The position numbers were made by a program, and so were the translations under genes. This document shows, piece after piece, positions 24,213 through 37,060 of a stretch of DNA of 64,000 nt. Position 1 is the first letter of the stretch, and each line of letters starts with the position of its first letter. Source of the stretch: Orobanche coerulescens (taxonomy: Eukaryota; Streptophyta; Magnoliopsida; Lamiales; Orobanchaceae); NCBI GenBank assembly GCA_033398695.1, contig CM065812.1, forward strand, positions 141,056,858 to 141,120,857, in the 5' to 3' direction. The notes under the pieces were generated by a model. The model worked only from the letters and a program-made list of their open reading frames with translations, ran no database searches and had not been told where the DNA came from.

Positions 24213-24821
24213 GTTCCGGCCTAGTATATAAATGACAAAGCAGCCACTTTTTCATTCATTTTTCATTTCCTTTCTCTTCGGTCCGCGGCTGGAGCTTTGA
24301 AGGAGATGAAGCCATGTTGTTAAACAACAAATCCATGAAGTTTCTGAGTTTATATCACCGATCAATCATCCTATAACGTCCATCGATCCAGCGAATCAAG
24401 GTTAGATCTTTAGAACCCTACTTTTGGGGAGATTTGGGGATTTTCGCATTTTTGTCCGATTCATTCCGTTTTGCTGAGTAATTCATGATGAATATGATTA
24501 ATCTTGTTGGTATTCTTAGTTTTCCTACGGATTCATGGTATATTTTGTGATTTTTACGAAATCGAGTGGGTTTGGTTGTGGTCCGCCCTCGTTGTTGTTT
24601 TTATACGAATATACATGAATCGTAGGCGGGTTTCCGGGTGTATTCCACTTCCGTATTTGTTTAGAATCGGTTGTGATTGTATTCTTCGAATCGTTAGGTT
24701 CGGTTTCGATGGTTCCTAGCATTCGTCGGTGACTTTCCATTCTGTTTGTTGCGTCGTCGACTATTCAAGGCAAGTATATATTTATGATTGTACGTTCTCG
24801 ACTTTGAAAGTAAGTTATATT

Positions 24822-25010
24822 GATGGCATGATATGAACGAACCGTTTCCACGGCATTCATATATGTATTGTTGGCATGATATGAATGAACCGTTTCCACG
24901 GCATTCATATATGTATTGATGGCATGATATGAACGAACCGTTTCCACGGCATTCATATATGTGTTGACGGATGATATGAACGAACCGTTTCCACGGCATT
25001 CATATACGTC
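24822..25010 (+). repeat. Four 49-bp tandem repeats in C 3' LTR
   Basis: Same four-unit array as in the 5' LTR, with a C-to-T change in the second unit. Confidence 0.9.
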
Positions 25011-25559
25011 TTGATGTGATACTATGAGATTTAGTTATTCCGGAATACTAGTCTTAAATTGATGAATTGACGGTTACATTTACTTTATTGTCGAGGAGTA
25101 TTGTGTTTCATACTTGATATACTTGCACTAGCTATTCGACGGCTAACCCCTTTATGGGGGAAATACTTTTTATGTATTTCAGGTTCCAGGAGAGCGGACA
25201 GGCGGGTATCGGGTCGGCATGAAGATGTTGGGCAAGTGTGATACTGTGTCTTGTCTCCGGTTATCTTTTTGGATTCCTCCATTCAGTATTGTTGTACTGG
25301 AATGGATTTTAAATACTCGAGTATTGTATTTCAGTTTCCTTGATGTTCCGGCCTGTGTTGCTGAGGTATTGAATTGTGCAGTGATGTATATGGTTTCATT
25401 GGTTATGAGTATTTTGAATACCATTTGTATCGTCTTTATTTCCATTGTATGTAGACCTTCTCGGTCAAGTTTTATAGTTTCGCGTATGTTTAGCCTTGTG
25501 GGTCCCACGGCGGGGCTCACGGCGCTTTAATATACCCTGAATAACTTGGGGGTGTTACA

Positions 25560-25564
25560 TGTAT
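25560..25564. repeat. TSD of element C, right
   Basis: TGTAT, matching 16597-16601. Confidence 0.9.
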
Positions 25565-25815
25565 CACATGAGGATCCGAAGCCACACAGCACGAAGAAGT
25601 ATCACAATAAGGGGCCGAAGCCACATAGCACGAAGCTGAATCACAACCAGAGGCCGAAGCCACACAACACGAAGCTGTATCACAATGAGGGACTAAAGCC
25701 ACACAACTCGAAGCTGTATCATAATGAGGGGCCAAAGCCATACAGCACGAAGCTGTATCACAATGAGGGGCCAAAGCCACAAAGTACGAAGCTGTATCAC
25801 AATGAGGTCATCCAA
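25565..25815 (-). repeat. 36-bp minisatellite in F 3' LTR
   Basis: About seven units of the form GGGGCCGAAGCCACACAGCA with CGAAGCTGTATCACAATGA. The unit length is a multiple of three, so it stays open in several frames, but no coding signal is present. The same repeat occurs in all F and G LTRs. Confidence 0.88.
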
Positions 25816-27769
25816 TGACAATGACCTGCTGAATTGCAGGTGTTGGGAAACCAACCGCGAAGGTTCAAGCCCGAGACTTACCCATAATGAGATCACCCAG
25901 TGACCATGACCTAATGAACTATAGGTGTTGGGAAACCGAACCGCAAAGGTTCAAGCCCCAAAACTTACCCATCGAGCACTAGCAGGGACTAGCCTCCAAA
26001 ACACCATTAATCACAAACGACAACGATCACAAGATTACCGAATTCACAAGAATGTTATTGTGCTGTCTTGAGTCGGCCAACACGACAACAATAACTCACG
26101 GATGGGCACCGTCCTCGGCGGTCCCAGTTCAATTACCCCGATCGCCTTGGAATGGCCAATCAATAACAACGACACAACGGATGGGAACTAGCCTCGACAA
26201 TCCAAATTCAATACCTCGATTGTCTTAGAACGACCAATCGATAACAACGACTCAGCGGATGGGAACTATCCTAGACAGTCCCAATTCAATACCTCGATTA
26301 TCTTAAAACGACCAATCGATAACATCGACTCAGTGGATGGGAACTATCCTCGACAATCCCAATTCAACACCTCGATTGTCTTTGATCGACCAATCGATAA
26401 CAACAACTCAACAGATGCCTCAGTACCTTTAATTGGTTACCAATGACAAAAATAATAATCAAATACGTCAATGCCTTCAATCGGCCAATACAACATCAAT
26501 AGAAAAACACCGATAATGAGTACAACAATATCTTAATGGAACATCAGTCAACAATAACAATCGATGCATCGATACCACGAACCGGCTACCGACCACAAAA
26601 ATAACAACAAGATGATCAACAATAACATTTGGCATAATTATCGAAGGGTATCGTATCAAACAATCTCCTGATATCAACGAAAATCATGAAGAGACTACGT
26701 CTTGAAATATTACAACGCATTTATACACATATATGATAACATTAATCTCATTGACCAGTACAAGTATAAAACTTGCCTCAAACCGAAGGTAATGAAATCC
26801 TCCCACGAACGACGAACGGCATCCTCCGACAATCACAAGCAGTCGAACAACCTTGAATGAAAAACAATTCATTCAATAACATAATATCAATCGAAAGCAA
26901 CATAAAACTAACCTCGATTCAAACATGAATCGATCAAACCACACAAACGAATATCATATTCCTCAATTATGAATTCTAACATTCTCCAATCACTCCAATG
27001 ATCAGTTAACATAACCATAATGTTCTTAACACTTGTGAAAAACAATTCATCAAGGATTATCAAGAACAACACCAAATAAATCATCCCATAATGATAATAT
27101 TACCAATATCATCACTATCACTTCAAGCACATCATCATTACAATAAACATGATGTCTCTACCAATATCAATTACCAACTCCTCCAAAATTTTGGATTAAT
27201 CAACAAGGTTATCTTAACCATTTTAAGATTATGATAATTATCTAGATAACTCATCATAATCGTACACTAAAATGATTATAATCTCTCAAGAACATAACCA
27301 ACAACAATAATCATCTCAAAGCTATGTTAATCATCTAAAAAATCTTAGTATAACTCTTCCTAGACATGATTATAGTCACCAAATATTCTTCAACATCAAG
27401 AACACAATCAACCTCAAGCCATAAGCACCATGTTCTTCATCAGACGTTCATAAAACTATGAAGAATCATACTATCCTCCAACAATCAATAACTACATTAA
27501 TTAAACGACAACAAATCAACATAATCCCGAGTTAAACACAAGATTCATCAACATACTTCCTAAAAAATGAAGAACAATCTCAAACCCTTCATGAATCCAC
27601 TCAAACTTCGAACTCTCGATCTCTAATCAAAGTTATGAAGCTCCTAAACAAGTTGGAAGGGGTTGGAAATCACTAAGGGATGCAGGGGAATGATTTCTAG
27701 GGAGAGAAATTGAAAATAGATCGTGAAGAAATGAAAGACGAAACAAGTATTTATAATCTGCACATCGCA

Positions 27770-28136
27770 TTACGGCCACTATACAATCCGCTTAATGTAC
27801 GTTATGCATATAATGTATGTTATCACCTCTACGTAGCGTACGCTACGTAGTCCAAAACTCACTGCCTCAAAACGAGGTATCTATTACGTATGTTAACAAC
27901 ACTTACGCACATAACCAGCCACAACATTACATACGTTACCCACAAGGTATAGCGTACGTAATGTACGCTGACCTGACTGTCCCAAAAACCCAAATATCCG
28001 GATCACGCATGGCCCTATACGCCGAAAAACAGATCTGATCTGATACCCTGTGTTACATACGTAACCAACATAGTTTAACGTACGTAACACACCACACATA
28101 ACATACGTAATGCTGGACATATAACATACGCTATGG
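27770..28136 (-). promoter_or_regulatory. Palindrome array of F 3' LTR
   Basis: About eleven copies, mostly in the TTACGTACGTAA/TTACATACGTTA form. The four nearest the TATA start at 27770 (decayed), 27793, 27811 and 27834: steps 23, 18, 23. Confidence 0.78.
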
Positions 28137-28333
28137 CTATTATACTTAGCAAAAAAATCCAAACTCACTAAGCAACATCCACACGGCGAATACAATACCG
28201 ACGACAAGTATAAATATTTCGATTCCGAAATATCCTAATAAAATATACATTATAACAGTCAAACAACTCAATTCCAAATGAATACGTACAACACAACAGT
28301 AAAAACGAGGAAAAAATACCCCCGGATATTACA

Positions 28334-28552
28334 TACTCCCCCCTCTAAAAAGAGTTTCAATCCCGAAACTAAGGGTACACAACTCGGGATATGAAGTATC
28401 CATCCGGATCTGAAAACAACATCTTCGGGAATACTCCTCAATTCGAACAACTCCGCCTGAGTAACTGGGCCAACCCCTCGGGTCTCTGGATCTCCTCTGC
28501 CTGAAGAAGGCGAATACAAAGGGATACCAACACTCGATCAAGTGTGAGATCA
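28334..28552 (-). other. F interior 3' end with polypurine tract
   Basis: On the minus strand GGGATTGAAACTCTTTTTAG and AGGGGGGAGTA immediately precede the 3' LTR. The rest matches the interior end of G at 60770-60959. It is separated from the other F interior by the solo E LTR. Confidence 0.85.
28548..28552. repeat. TSD of solo E LTR, left
   Basis: GATCA here versus GATAA at 31440-31444, one mismatch. The G copy at about 60726 shows the uninterrupted order. Confidence 0.7.
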
Positions 28553-31439
28553 TGTAACCGCCCGAAAACGGTGACTATCATAGTGCCATGGATCCCCACC
28601 GGGACCCACCAGGCGACATCCCAACATGAACTTTATATCCCGACAACATGGTGCCGAGCCACAATATTAATCAAAACCCCGATGTGGAGTATAAATTATA
28701 CATATCTTAATTTGGCAACCGTATACAGGATCTAAATTCGGTATAGAGCATATGACGATGATCAATACCTAACAACTAATACATTCATCCGAAATAAAAT
28801 AAAATGACAAAACACAAATAGACATAAACCAACATAAAAGACTCGGGCCCCCCGAATTAGCATTCTTCAAACCCTCCGCAACCATCGTGCTCTTCGTGTA
28901 CCTTGCCCTTTCCTCATCCTGAAATACAAGTATTACGCCCAAACCACAGGGTTAGCTATACATGATAATAATTCTCATGGCATTATACAAATCATATATA
29001 TACGGATCTCAAAGAAACAACCGACTACTGAATATACCCCACCGGCGTATAAATAGTCAGTCCCAACTGTCGAACATATTCAAACATACGAACGACCAAA
29101 TAATATGGCTTAAGACGGATGTCATAGTATGCCCGATCCAGAAATGTGTCCGTGCACATGTCCACCCCATATACGGAATCCAGAATATACGTGGGACGAT
29201 GTATCTAATTAGCCTCACGAACTACGTCTCGTGTGCACGATCTAAATGTGGAAACATCCACGCATGATCATCAAGTGCCCGGCTAAAAATCCTACACATA
29301 ACCAATCGGCACGCAGATATGACTCCAAAGATGTCACGATGCAACATGATAACGAAACTCAACGAATTACACATTTATCAAGGAATCGAACAACTCACCA
29401 AAGTGTCAACAAAGCTCAACAAAACCAACAGTAAACTTGGGAATACCATCCCACCAAAAATGATAACACGAACAAGGACATCACCATATCATGAATCATA
29501 GATTCTCGGAACATTTCATATATACGAAACGCATAATAATCACAAGAATCAACCATCATTATAACCAAGCAAGATAACTTGCCTCAATTCCGTAGATGAA
29601 TAATCCTTCTTTGAATGATCAAACGAACGGTATCCCCGTCTAACAATACTCACGTGAACAAGTACCCTTGAAGGAAACGTAATTCATTCAACAACACATT
29701 TGTACGATAATGGTATTATTTCATAGAAATAATATTCATAAATTTACTCGAATAGTTCAATTATCCTATTGAACATTCTAATGTTCCAATTACCAATCAT
29801 CATATAACATGTTTATTAGGTTCATTCACATAATCTAGCATTAATGTCAAGCATTTAAAGTCAAGAATATTACCAATGTAACATTGTGAAAACATCTTTT
29901 CAAATCATCGGCACTTCCGATTATGATATAAGTTTGTGTTTAGTTACGTTCTTCATTATCTTACCAATGATTACATTAAACCGATCCAAAAATGAAATCG
30001 TAAGTTTAAGTTTTTAACAAACTAAGAACGTCATCCTATTATACGCCTCCTAATACACATGGATTAATGTAATTGAATTCGGCTACACATTCTACCGCAT
30101 TAGTATCACCATAATCACTATAATCATCCTAAGAACTTTATCAACATATTAATATAGTGATTAACACCTCTTTAAGTTATCAACGAAATCGATTAACTTG
30201 AACATATGAATATTATGACTGTATTCTACCGAAATCCATTGTTTTACTTTGAAGAAGTTATTAAAAACCTAGTTATATCATTTGGATGTTTTGAACTCTA
30301 AACATAACATCATCCAATCTTGTAATAATTATTTTCAGGGGGTTAACATAATCCTTTAAACAATTTATTACATCGATATATTGATTCATCACAAATGTAT
30401 CGGTTTTAGTGGGCCAAAAATATGGTTCCATGTTACCTTTCAAGGATCAATTGAATGTTCAAGACAAGATTAGTATCTAACACCTCTAGTCATCAAGGAT
30501 TCCATTGCTTACATGTTCTTAGTGTCAAAATTAAAATCAACTTCCTATTATCATGCTATTAATCAGGTTTTATCTATCATTATCAACACAACTATATTAT
30601 GAAGTTATCATACATCAAGAAGTGATACTAACATTCCTAATGTTGTTCTTCACATAGTTTGAGCATGATTCAAATAATTTATCATGTTTATACTAGATTA
30701 AACTAACATTATGTGAAGTGTTTATATACTAGCATCATCACAAGCATAGATTTAATATGAGTTAAAGAAAAACCAACCTCAAAATGAAGAAGAACACCAA
30801 CACTTCCAAGAACACACTTCAATCTCCTAATCTCCATGTCACAATCTAAGTGCTGAAGCTCCAACACAAGATAGAAAGGATAGAAATCGATTTGGCAAGG
30901 TGGGGAATCGTTTTCCCACAGGAAGGGTTGAATAGGTCGAGCAGAAAAATGAAAGGCAACCCTTACTTTTATAACCTGAATTAAGCATTACGTACGCAAT
31001 ATAGTGGTATTAACGTACATTAAAGTCTTTGACTCAAAATACACATGTCGTTACGTGTGTAAAGTTATAGCCATTACGTACGTAATAGCTGTTGACTTGG
31101 CTGTCACGATAGACTCCCGACCACCTACCCATGTTCGGTCCCACCCACCGAAAGGCGAGCTGCTAATGGATACACCGCATTACGTACGTTAACATATGAA
31201 CATTATGTAGATAAAGCTACATATATAGCGTACGTAAAGAAGATAGGCTAGCGTACGCTAAGGTCTATTACAAGTAAAAATGGAATTCTCTCAATAACAT
31301 CCAATAATCAATATAGTATGAATTACCAGGATTTCAACTTAACATAATTCATCAATATACTCGCTACAATAAACACAGATATGGTGCGACAATACTTAAT
31401 TTAAATGAAGAATACAGTAGTAAAGGCGCGGGTATTACA
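28553..31439 (-). mobile_element. Solo LTR of family E
   Basis: 2887 bp, TG..CA (plus strand TGTAACCGCC to GGGTATTACA), inserted into the F interior with a near-perfect 5-bp TSD and no internal sequence. It contains an E-type palindrome array, TATA (complement of 30966-30974), a possible donor complement near 30794 and modules shared with H and C. Solo LTRs normally arise by recombination between the two LTRs of a full element. The duplicate at 49017 still has internal sequence attached. Confidence 0.9.
30988..31262 (-). promoter_or_regulatory. Palindrome array of solo E LTR
   Basis: Seven motifs of TTACGTACGTAA/TAGCGTACGCTA type. Pairs start at 30988 and 31011, and at 31051 and 31074, each 23 bp apart. 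The minus-strand TATA TTATAAAAG lies at 30966-30974. Confidence 0.75.
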
Positions 31440-31920
31440 GATAAGTCGAATCATGACTCCTCCGCTAGAGACCAGCCATAAAGTTGTACCAACTGCATGA
31501 CTTGTAACACCGGCGTACACATCCCGCGGGAGCCGCCCATTGTACATGTCTACATTCATCGGTGTACACTTCCCTGTTCTCGTCGGCATCAGACGCCCAT
31601 GCAAACATTGGTCACGCCACACAAAGATAATAAAAACGCGTATATAGTCCTCGGGACCATATCAATCGCACGCCCAAGTCCTCACGACTTGACGTCTCAA
31701 ATCACAACCAAGATTTTACCCAGATTATCACAAAATCTCAGGTACAACACCAAAAGAAAATAAAATCACATCAAACCATCTCAAATCTCAAGATTATCAA
31801 ATACTATCGTTATAAGATATATCAATAACAAATGGTTCACAACCACAGTACAACAACACAGATTAAGTTAAACATTAATCCTAAAATCAAAGAAAGGAAT
31901 ACATAAATCAAGGCTACATC

Positions 31921-33242
31921 TCAAATGTACTCAACATCGATATCCTCCAGATCATCGATCTCCTCCATCTCACTGATCCGAGGAAGACCCAAATCTGAGC
32001 AAGCTACTCCTCCTCGGTTGTCCTTACCTCTAGCTCCCAAAGCCCTATAGGACCCCTAGGATGAAGTACGGACTGGAGTAACAAAATCTCTCGGTGCCCG
32101 TGGGATCCCTTGAGATCTATTGGCACTAGGACTCCTACAGTATTTCTGTAGGTGTCCCTGCCTCCCACATGAAAGACAAACAAAATTTGGCACCGTACAC
32201 TGAGTGCTAATGTGTCCCGCTGAATCACAGTTAAAGCAAACAACAGTCGAACTCGACGTCTGAGAGGAAGATGCTTTCCCAGCACTAAGACGACTAGTAA
32301 ATGACCTCCTAGATGTTGGAGCCCGATGTCCCTCTGACCGAACTGGCATCTTAGTCCTCTCACCAGAAGAAACTAAAGGGTTCTTCCGAGTAAGCTCTTT
32401 GATCAAAAGCTCTACTCCAAGAGCCTTCTCAATAAATTTACTAAGTGAATTACAATCGTGGTTGAATAATTGCATCCTAAACTGTGGGTTTAGCCTCTTG
32501 CTAAAATACTTGATCTTATCCACCTCAGTTTGGATAATAGACGAAGCAAACTAAAGAAGTCCATGAAACTTCTCGGCAATAACAACAACACTCTCGTCTT
32601 CGACGAATTCGGGATTCAAAACCTCTGATAACTTGGCTTCACGAAGTGGATCCGGATAATACCTCTCCAACATGAGAGTCTTGAACTCGCCCCAAACACA
32701 ATCGCGATCGGTGGGTTTCAAAGAAAGCCACCAAGAATAAGCGCCCTTACTCAAGTAGTAAGCCGCTACTTCTACCTTATTCTCTTTTGAACACTGAACC
32801 ATGTCGAAGAGTTTATCAAAATGTTCAATCCAATGAACAATGTCAGCTAGTTCCGACAAACCCTCAAAAGTAGGCGGCCTCTGAAGAGAGATATCGCCAA
32901 AAATCTGACTCACTCTCCCGGTCTGCCCATGAAACGGCACCTGGAATCCCTGCTGCGGTGGACCACGAACCATCGAGGCCTACATGGTCTCTACTATCTG
33001 TGTCATCTGAGTCATCTGGGCCATCATGCCATTCATAAGCAAGAAAGGGTCGATGTGTCCACTCTCAGTCTGATTAGCTTCTCGAGCATGACGTCATGAA
33101 GGGGAATCAGTCGCGTAGTAACACCACCGGCCGAAAGCTGATATATCTCGGCATCCGCATGCGCATAAACATGAGGTTCTGGGTTCTGGCCAGTTCTGTA
33201 GCCTTTACCCCTTTCGCCACGTCCTCGGATTTCAATTTCCAT
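31921..33242 (-). pseudogene. F gag, copy 1
   Basis: The start ATG at 33240-33242 opens an Arg/Gly-rich N terminus (EIRGRGERGKGYRTG), followed by the gag domain (RPPTFEGLSELADIVHWIEH, KGAYSWWLSL) and two knuckles, CFNCDSAGHISTQC and CLSCGRQGHLQKYC, then an acidic tail ending EYI at a stop at 31921-31923. Frameshifts occur near 33125, stops near 32975 and 32550, and a TAG replaces the AAG of G near 32056. No pol follows. Similarity to B gag suggests it once built the same type of particle. Confidence 0.88.
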
Positions 33243-33730
33243 ACTTAAAGAATAACGTTCGATCATGATCATAGCTCAAATATGCCTCAACGTCCAATCC
33301 AGAATGCTAAGTCAATAGCCAAACACGAGTATACATACTCAGCAGATAATCAATCGCATCAATCATGCTAATAATAGCCAATACAGAGCCCACATGCTCC
33401 AAAACAAATAACCATGAATAAATCGTACCACAAATGTTACATACAGGTATCGACAAAACATGCATAATCAATGACATAATGAATGCATGAACACAAAAGA
33501 GAATCGAGTCCTTACACAGGTCGTATGAAGCTTTGAGGTTTTGCGATGCTAGTCTTCACTAACAATGACTCAATGGAAGAATGACTCATACAGTCGTTGA
33601 ACTATCACGACTCACATAACCCGACTGTCTAGATTGTCAAAACCTGACAGCCCTACTACTACCACATCGGTAGAGCCACATAACTCACATATCAGGGTAT
33701 CTCACAACCCATTGCTCTTATACCATCTTT
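33243..33730 (-). other. F leader and primer-binding site
   Basis: About 0.49 kb of untranslated leader. On the minus strand AAAGATGGTATAAGAGC directly follows the LTR end, a degenerate TGGTATCAGAGC PBS. The gag start is preceded by TTATTCTTTAAG. Confidence 0.75.
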
Positions 33731-34769
33731 TGTAACGCCTCCTAATCCCGTTGGGCTATTACAGTACCATGGACCCCACAGCAGGAGATCCACTAGGTAA
33801 ACATGACTAAATTACATCAAACTAACCAACAAGGGAAATTCCAATCCCTACTATGATATCTGGCATAATATTCCGATAAGGAATTTCAATGACAACGAAG
33901 GGCCTACATGGCCAAAATAAAAATACAACATCCATGAGCCCGGATCGGATAACAAAAAATAACGACAATTGACAAAGTGGAGAATACTCCCAATTGGCTG
34001 ACCAACATGAACACCGAAACAACTCGGCTAGTATCACTCGGATGCCTCATCGCCATCGTCATGCCCCTATGTCTTAACTCCTTCCTCACACGTACCTAAA
34101 ACATTAAAACATGTTCCGCCCCCACGTGGCCAGTCATCCAGATAATGAATATCAAATACATGTACAACATGATATGCATCCAAAGGCAAAACAAACAGTG
34201 CAAGAATGATAATACGAGATGCTCACAAACCAAGGTAAGAACCAAGCATTCGTGAAACACTATGCCACAGCATACGATCAATACTTGCTCAATAGGTTAG
34301 AACACAAGTGCCCAATGGCGAATCATCAATATAAAACACAACAATGAATTATCCGAAGGTAAACCAAACCAAAGCTGAAATAGATACAAACCATAATGCC
34401 TGAAGGCTCTAACGGAAACACCAATACATCACACATAGCCTAAAATCCCTCACCCTAAGCTGCAAAATGTCACAATGGCCTGAAAGCCACTCAGCCGAAG
34501 CTAAAAATTATCACAATAGCCTGAAGCCAAACAGCCCGAAGTTATATACCATGAGGGGCAGAAGTCACACAGTGCGAAGAAGTATCACAATAACGGGCCG
34601 AAGCCACACAACACGAAGCTCTATCACAACGAGGGGCCGAAGCCCCACAACACGAAGTTGTAACACAATGAGGGGCCGAAGCCATAGAGCACGAACATGT
34701 ATCACAATGAGGGGCCAAAGTCACACAGCATGAAACTATATCACAATGAGTTCCTCCAATGACCGTGAC
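33731..34769 (-). mobile_element. F 5' LTR remnant, copy 1
   Basis: The terminal 1.04 kb of the F LTR, matching 15786-16601 and then 25565 onward. It includes about six 36-bp minisatellite units (34545-34755) and is cut by the start of G at 34770. The last five bases, GTGAC, would be the G target duplication, whose partner lies beyond G. Confidence 0.85.
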
Positions 34770-34996
34770 TGTTATACCCGGCTGTGAATTCATTTATTTT
34801 CATTCAGTATTGTCATTCGGTAATTTCAGTAATTTTCACTCTTTATTAATCATTCATCATTCATATTCATTCATCTGTGTTCATCATTGACGTACCATGG
34901 GTCGTGTATCAGTTATCATTCATCTTTCAACCTGGTTTGAGAATCGAGACGAGAAAATTATCATTATCATCAATTTGGTAGCCTGTGTGAGAGGTG

Positions 34997-35378
34997 TAGC
35001 ACACGCTATTTGAGTACAGGTAGCATACGCTAGCGTAATTGAGGTAGACAGTCCAGTAGGTACTGGACTGAAATGGAAAATTCATAGCGCGCGCTAGGAG
35101 TGGAAATAGTGTACGCTAGTTGTATTGGTAACGCAAGCTAGCAATCGAAGTAGCGCGCGCTAAGGCTCGAACAGACAGTTGATAGTAGGTTCTGGACTCC
35201 AGTTAATGGGTACAAACTATCAGGTAATGCACGCTAACATCCGGTTAACGTACGCTAAGAGGAAGGTGTTAGCGCATGCTACCAAGTACGTAGCATACGC
35301 TAATGAGGCGGGCAAAGTTCACTAGACTACCCGGTGAGCCCAATAGCGCATGCTAGTATCAGAGGCTAGCGCACGCTA
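34997..35378 (+). promoter_or_regulatory. Palindrome array of G 5' LTR, copy 1
   Basis: Thirteen or so motifs, for example TAGCGCGCGCTA and TAGCATACGCTA, mostly 21-23 bp apart within groups. The last pair, 35344 and 35367, precedes TATAAATA. Confidence 0.8.
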
Positions 35379-36841
35379 AGCTGGGTTTGGTATAAATAAG
35401 ACAGTTCAGCCCCATTTCGTCATTTCTTCGTCTCTCTTCCTTATCTGGGCGATTTTGGGCGATTTTGGGCGTTTTGAGAAGATCACTTCGAGCTGCTATC
35501 ACCTATCTTCGATTGTAGAGTTTGGAAGGTCGATTTAACACAAATTCAACGGATCGAAGAGTTTGGATCTTCAAAGGTAATTTCTTAAAACCTTGGATTT
35601 CGATTTTGGAAATGGAGTATGATGTTTTGGATGTTATAATCATGATATTGTGAAGAGATATACATATTATTATGAGTCTCTATGAACTATCTTTAGATTA
35701 TTGGAGAGTTATTCAAGAACCCTTGAAGGTTGACTTTGGAATTTTGGGGTTTTCGATTTGATATTGTCGTAATCTCGAATAGTAATTTTCCATTTGGATT
35801 ATTGATTATATTAATGATGTTTTGTTGGGTTGGATCACTCATTGGAGATGCGGTATCAATGTAATTGAGATTGGTCGTAAACAATTACGGGTTGTTTACA
35901 ACGTGTTTGTTAGAATACCCCAATTAGTTTGGGCTTGTTGTATCGACTTATTGAGTTGTTTGTGATTATGCTTGATTTGTATATTAAGACAGTTGTTGGT
36001 AATTATGTTATTTAAGGTTGTTCGAGCGACCAATAATTTCATAAAGGACGTTGACCGTGGAAGGACTTTCTCGCCGTCGGTTTGAGGCCAGTTTTATACT
36101 TGTACTAGTCAATGAGAATAATGTTATCATATATATATGTATGAATGTGTTGTATCATTCCGAGACGTATTCTCTTCATGAATTTCGTTGATATTAAGGG
36201 GTCATTTGATACGATACTCTTCGACAATTATGCCAAATGATTATTGTTGTTCGTTAATGGCCGGTTCAAGGCAGTGAGATACTTGTCGTTAATGTTATTG
36301 TTGATAGCGGATTTGCGGTATCGATGTATTGATTGTTGTTGATGATATTGATGTTGATCTAAGACATTGTTGTAATCATTGTTATTGATTTGGCATTTTG
36401 CCATTGATGTTGTATTGGCCGATTGAAGGCATTGACGTATTCATTTTTCATCTCTGTCGTCGGTAACCGATTAAAGGTACCGAGGCATTCATTGTATCAT
36501 TGTTATTGATTGGCCATTTTAGGGTAATCGAGGTATTGAATTGGGATTATCGCGGATAGTTCCCACCCGTTGGGTCATTGTGAACGATTGGCCATTCCAA
36601 GGCAAATCGAGGTATTTGAATAGGGACCACGAAGGACGGTGTCCATCCGTGAGTTATTGTTGTCGTGTTGGCCGACTCAAGGCAGCATACTATCATTCTT
36701 GTGATTTCGGTAATCTTGGGATCGTTGCCGTTTGTGATTAATTGTGCTTTGGAGGATAGTCTCGGCTAGTGCTCGATAGGTAAGTTTGGGGCTTGAACCT
36801 TCGAGGTTGGTTTCCCAACACCTGCAATTCAGCAGGTCAAA

Positions 36842-37060
36842 GTCATTGGAACACCTCATTGTGATACGGCTTCGTGTCGTGGCTTCGGCCCTCATTGTGA
36901 TACGGCTTCGTGCCATGACTTTGGCCCTCATTGTGATACGGCTTTGGCCGTGGCTTCGGCCGTCATTGTGATATGGCTTCGTGCTGTGGCTTCGGCCCTC
37001 ATTGTCATACGGCTTCGTATCGTGGCTTCGACCCTCATTGATATACCTTCGGGCTATTTT
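36842..37060 (+). repeat. 36-bp minisatellite in G 5' LTR, copy 1
   Basis: About five units of GATACGGCTTCGTGCCGTGG plus CTTCGGCCCTCATTGT. Confidence 0.88.

Larger units (their letters stand above)
16602..25559 (+). mobile_element. Non-coding LTR retrotransposon C (LARD-like)
   Basis: Two LTRs of 2320 and 2329 bp with TG..CA ends surround a 4.3-kb interior that starts with a PBS and ends with a polypurine tract. Perfect TGTAT target duplications flank it. No gag or pol motif is present in any frame of the interior; instead it contains an embedded second LTR and modules shared with the E and H LTRs. Such long derivatives without genes depend on proteins made by other elements. Confidence 0.92.
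23231..25559 (+). mobile_element. Element C 3' LTR
   Basis: Aligned end to end with the 5' LTR with a few percent substitutions by eye. A cluster of small indels at about 23716-23875 affects the first palindromes. It keeps the 23-bp palindrome unit missing from the 5' LTR (motifs at 24177 and 24201) and has the same TATA box near 24224. Confidence 0.92.
25565..28333 (-). mobile_element. F 3' LTR, main segment
   Basis: Continuation of 15786-16601 beyond C. On the minus strand it begins TGTAATATCCGGG at 28333, next to the polypurine tract. It holds a palindrome array, a TATA box (TTATAAATAC, complement near 27748), the box matching GAGGCAAGTTTTATACTTG (26733-26782), 75-bp repeated blocks around 26090-26440 and 36-bp repeats at 25565-25815. 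Confidence 0.88.
15786..34769 (-). mobile_element. Gag-only gypsy-type element F, interrupted three times
   Basis: Read on the minus strand: 5' LTR remnant (34769-33731), leader with PBS, gag (33242-31921), non-coding tail, polypurine tract (near 28334-28353) and 3' LTR (28333 to 15786). C is inserted in the 3' LTR, a solo E LTR in the interior and G in the 5' LTR. No protease, RT or integrase is present and the pieces of interior add up to only about 2.5 kb. This matches the class described in plants as TR-GAG elements, which must be mobilised in trans. Confidence 0.85.

Noticed and set aside
25517..25780. Cys-rich repetitive open frame on the minus strand (also at 34542 and 55021)
   Set aside because: Same 36-bp LTR minisatellite read in another frame. 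Copy number and frame vary among LTRs.
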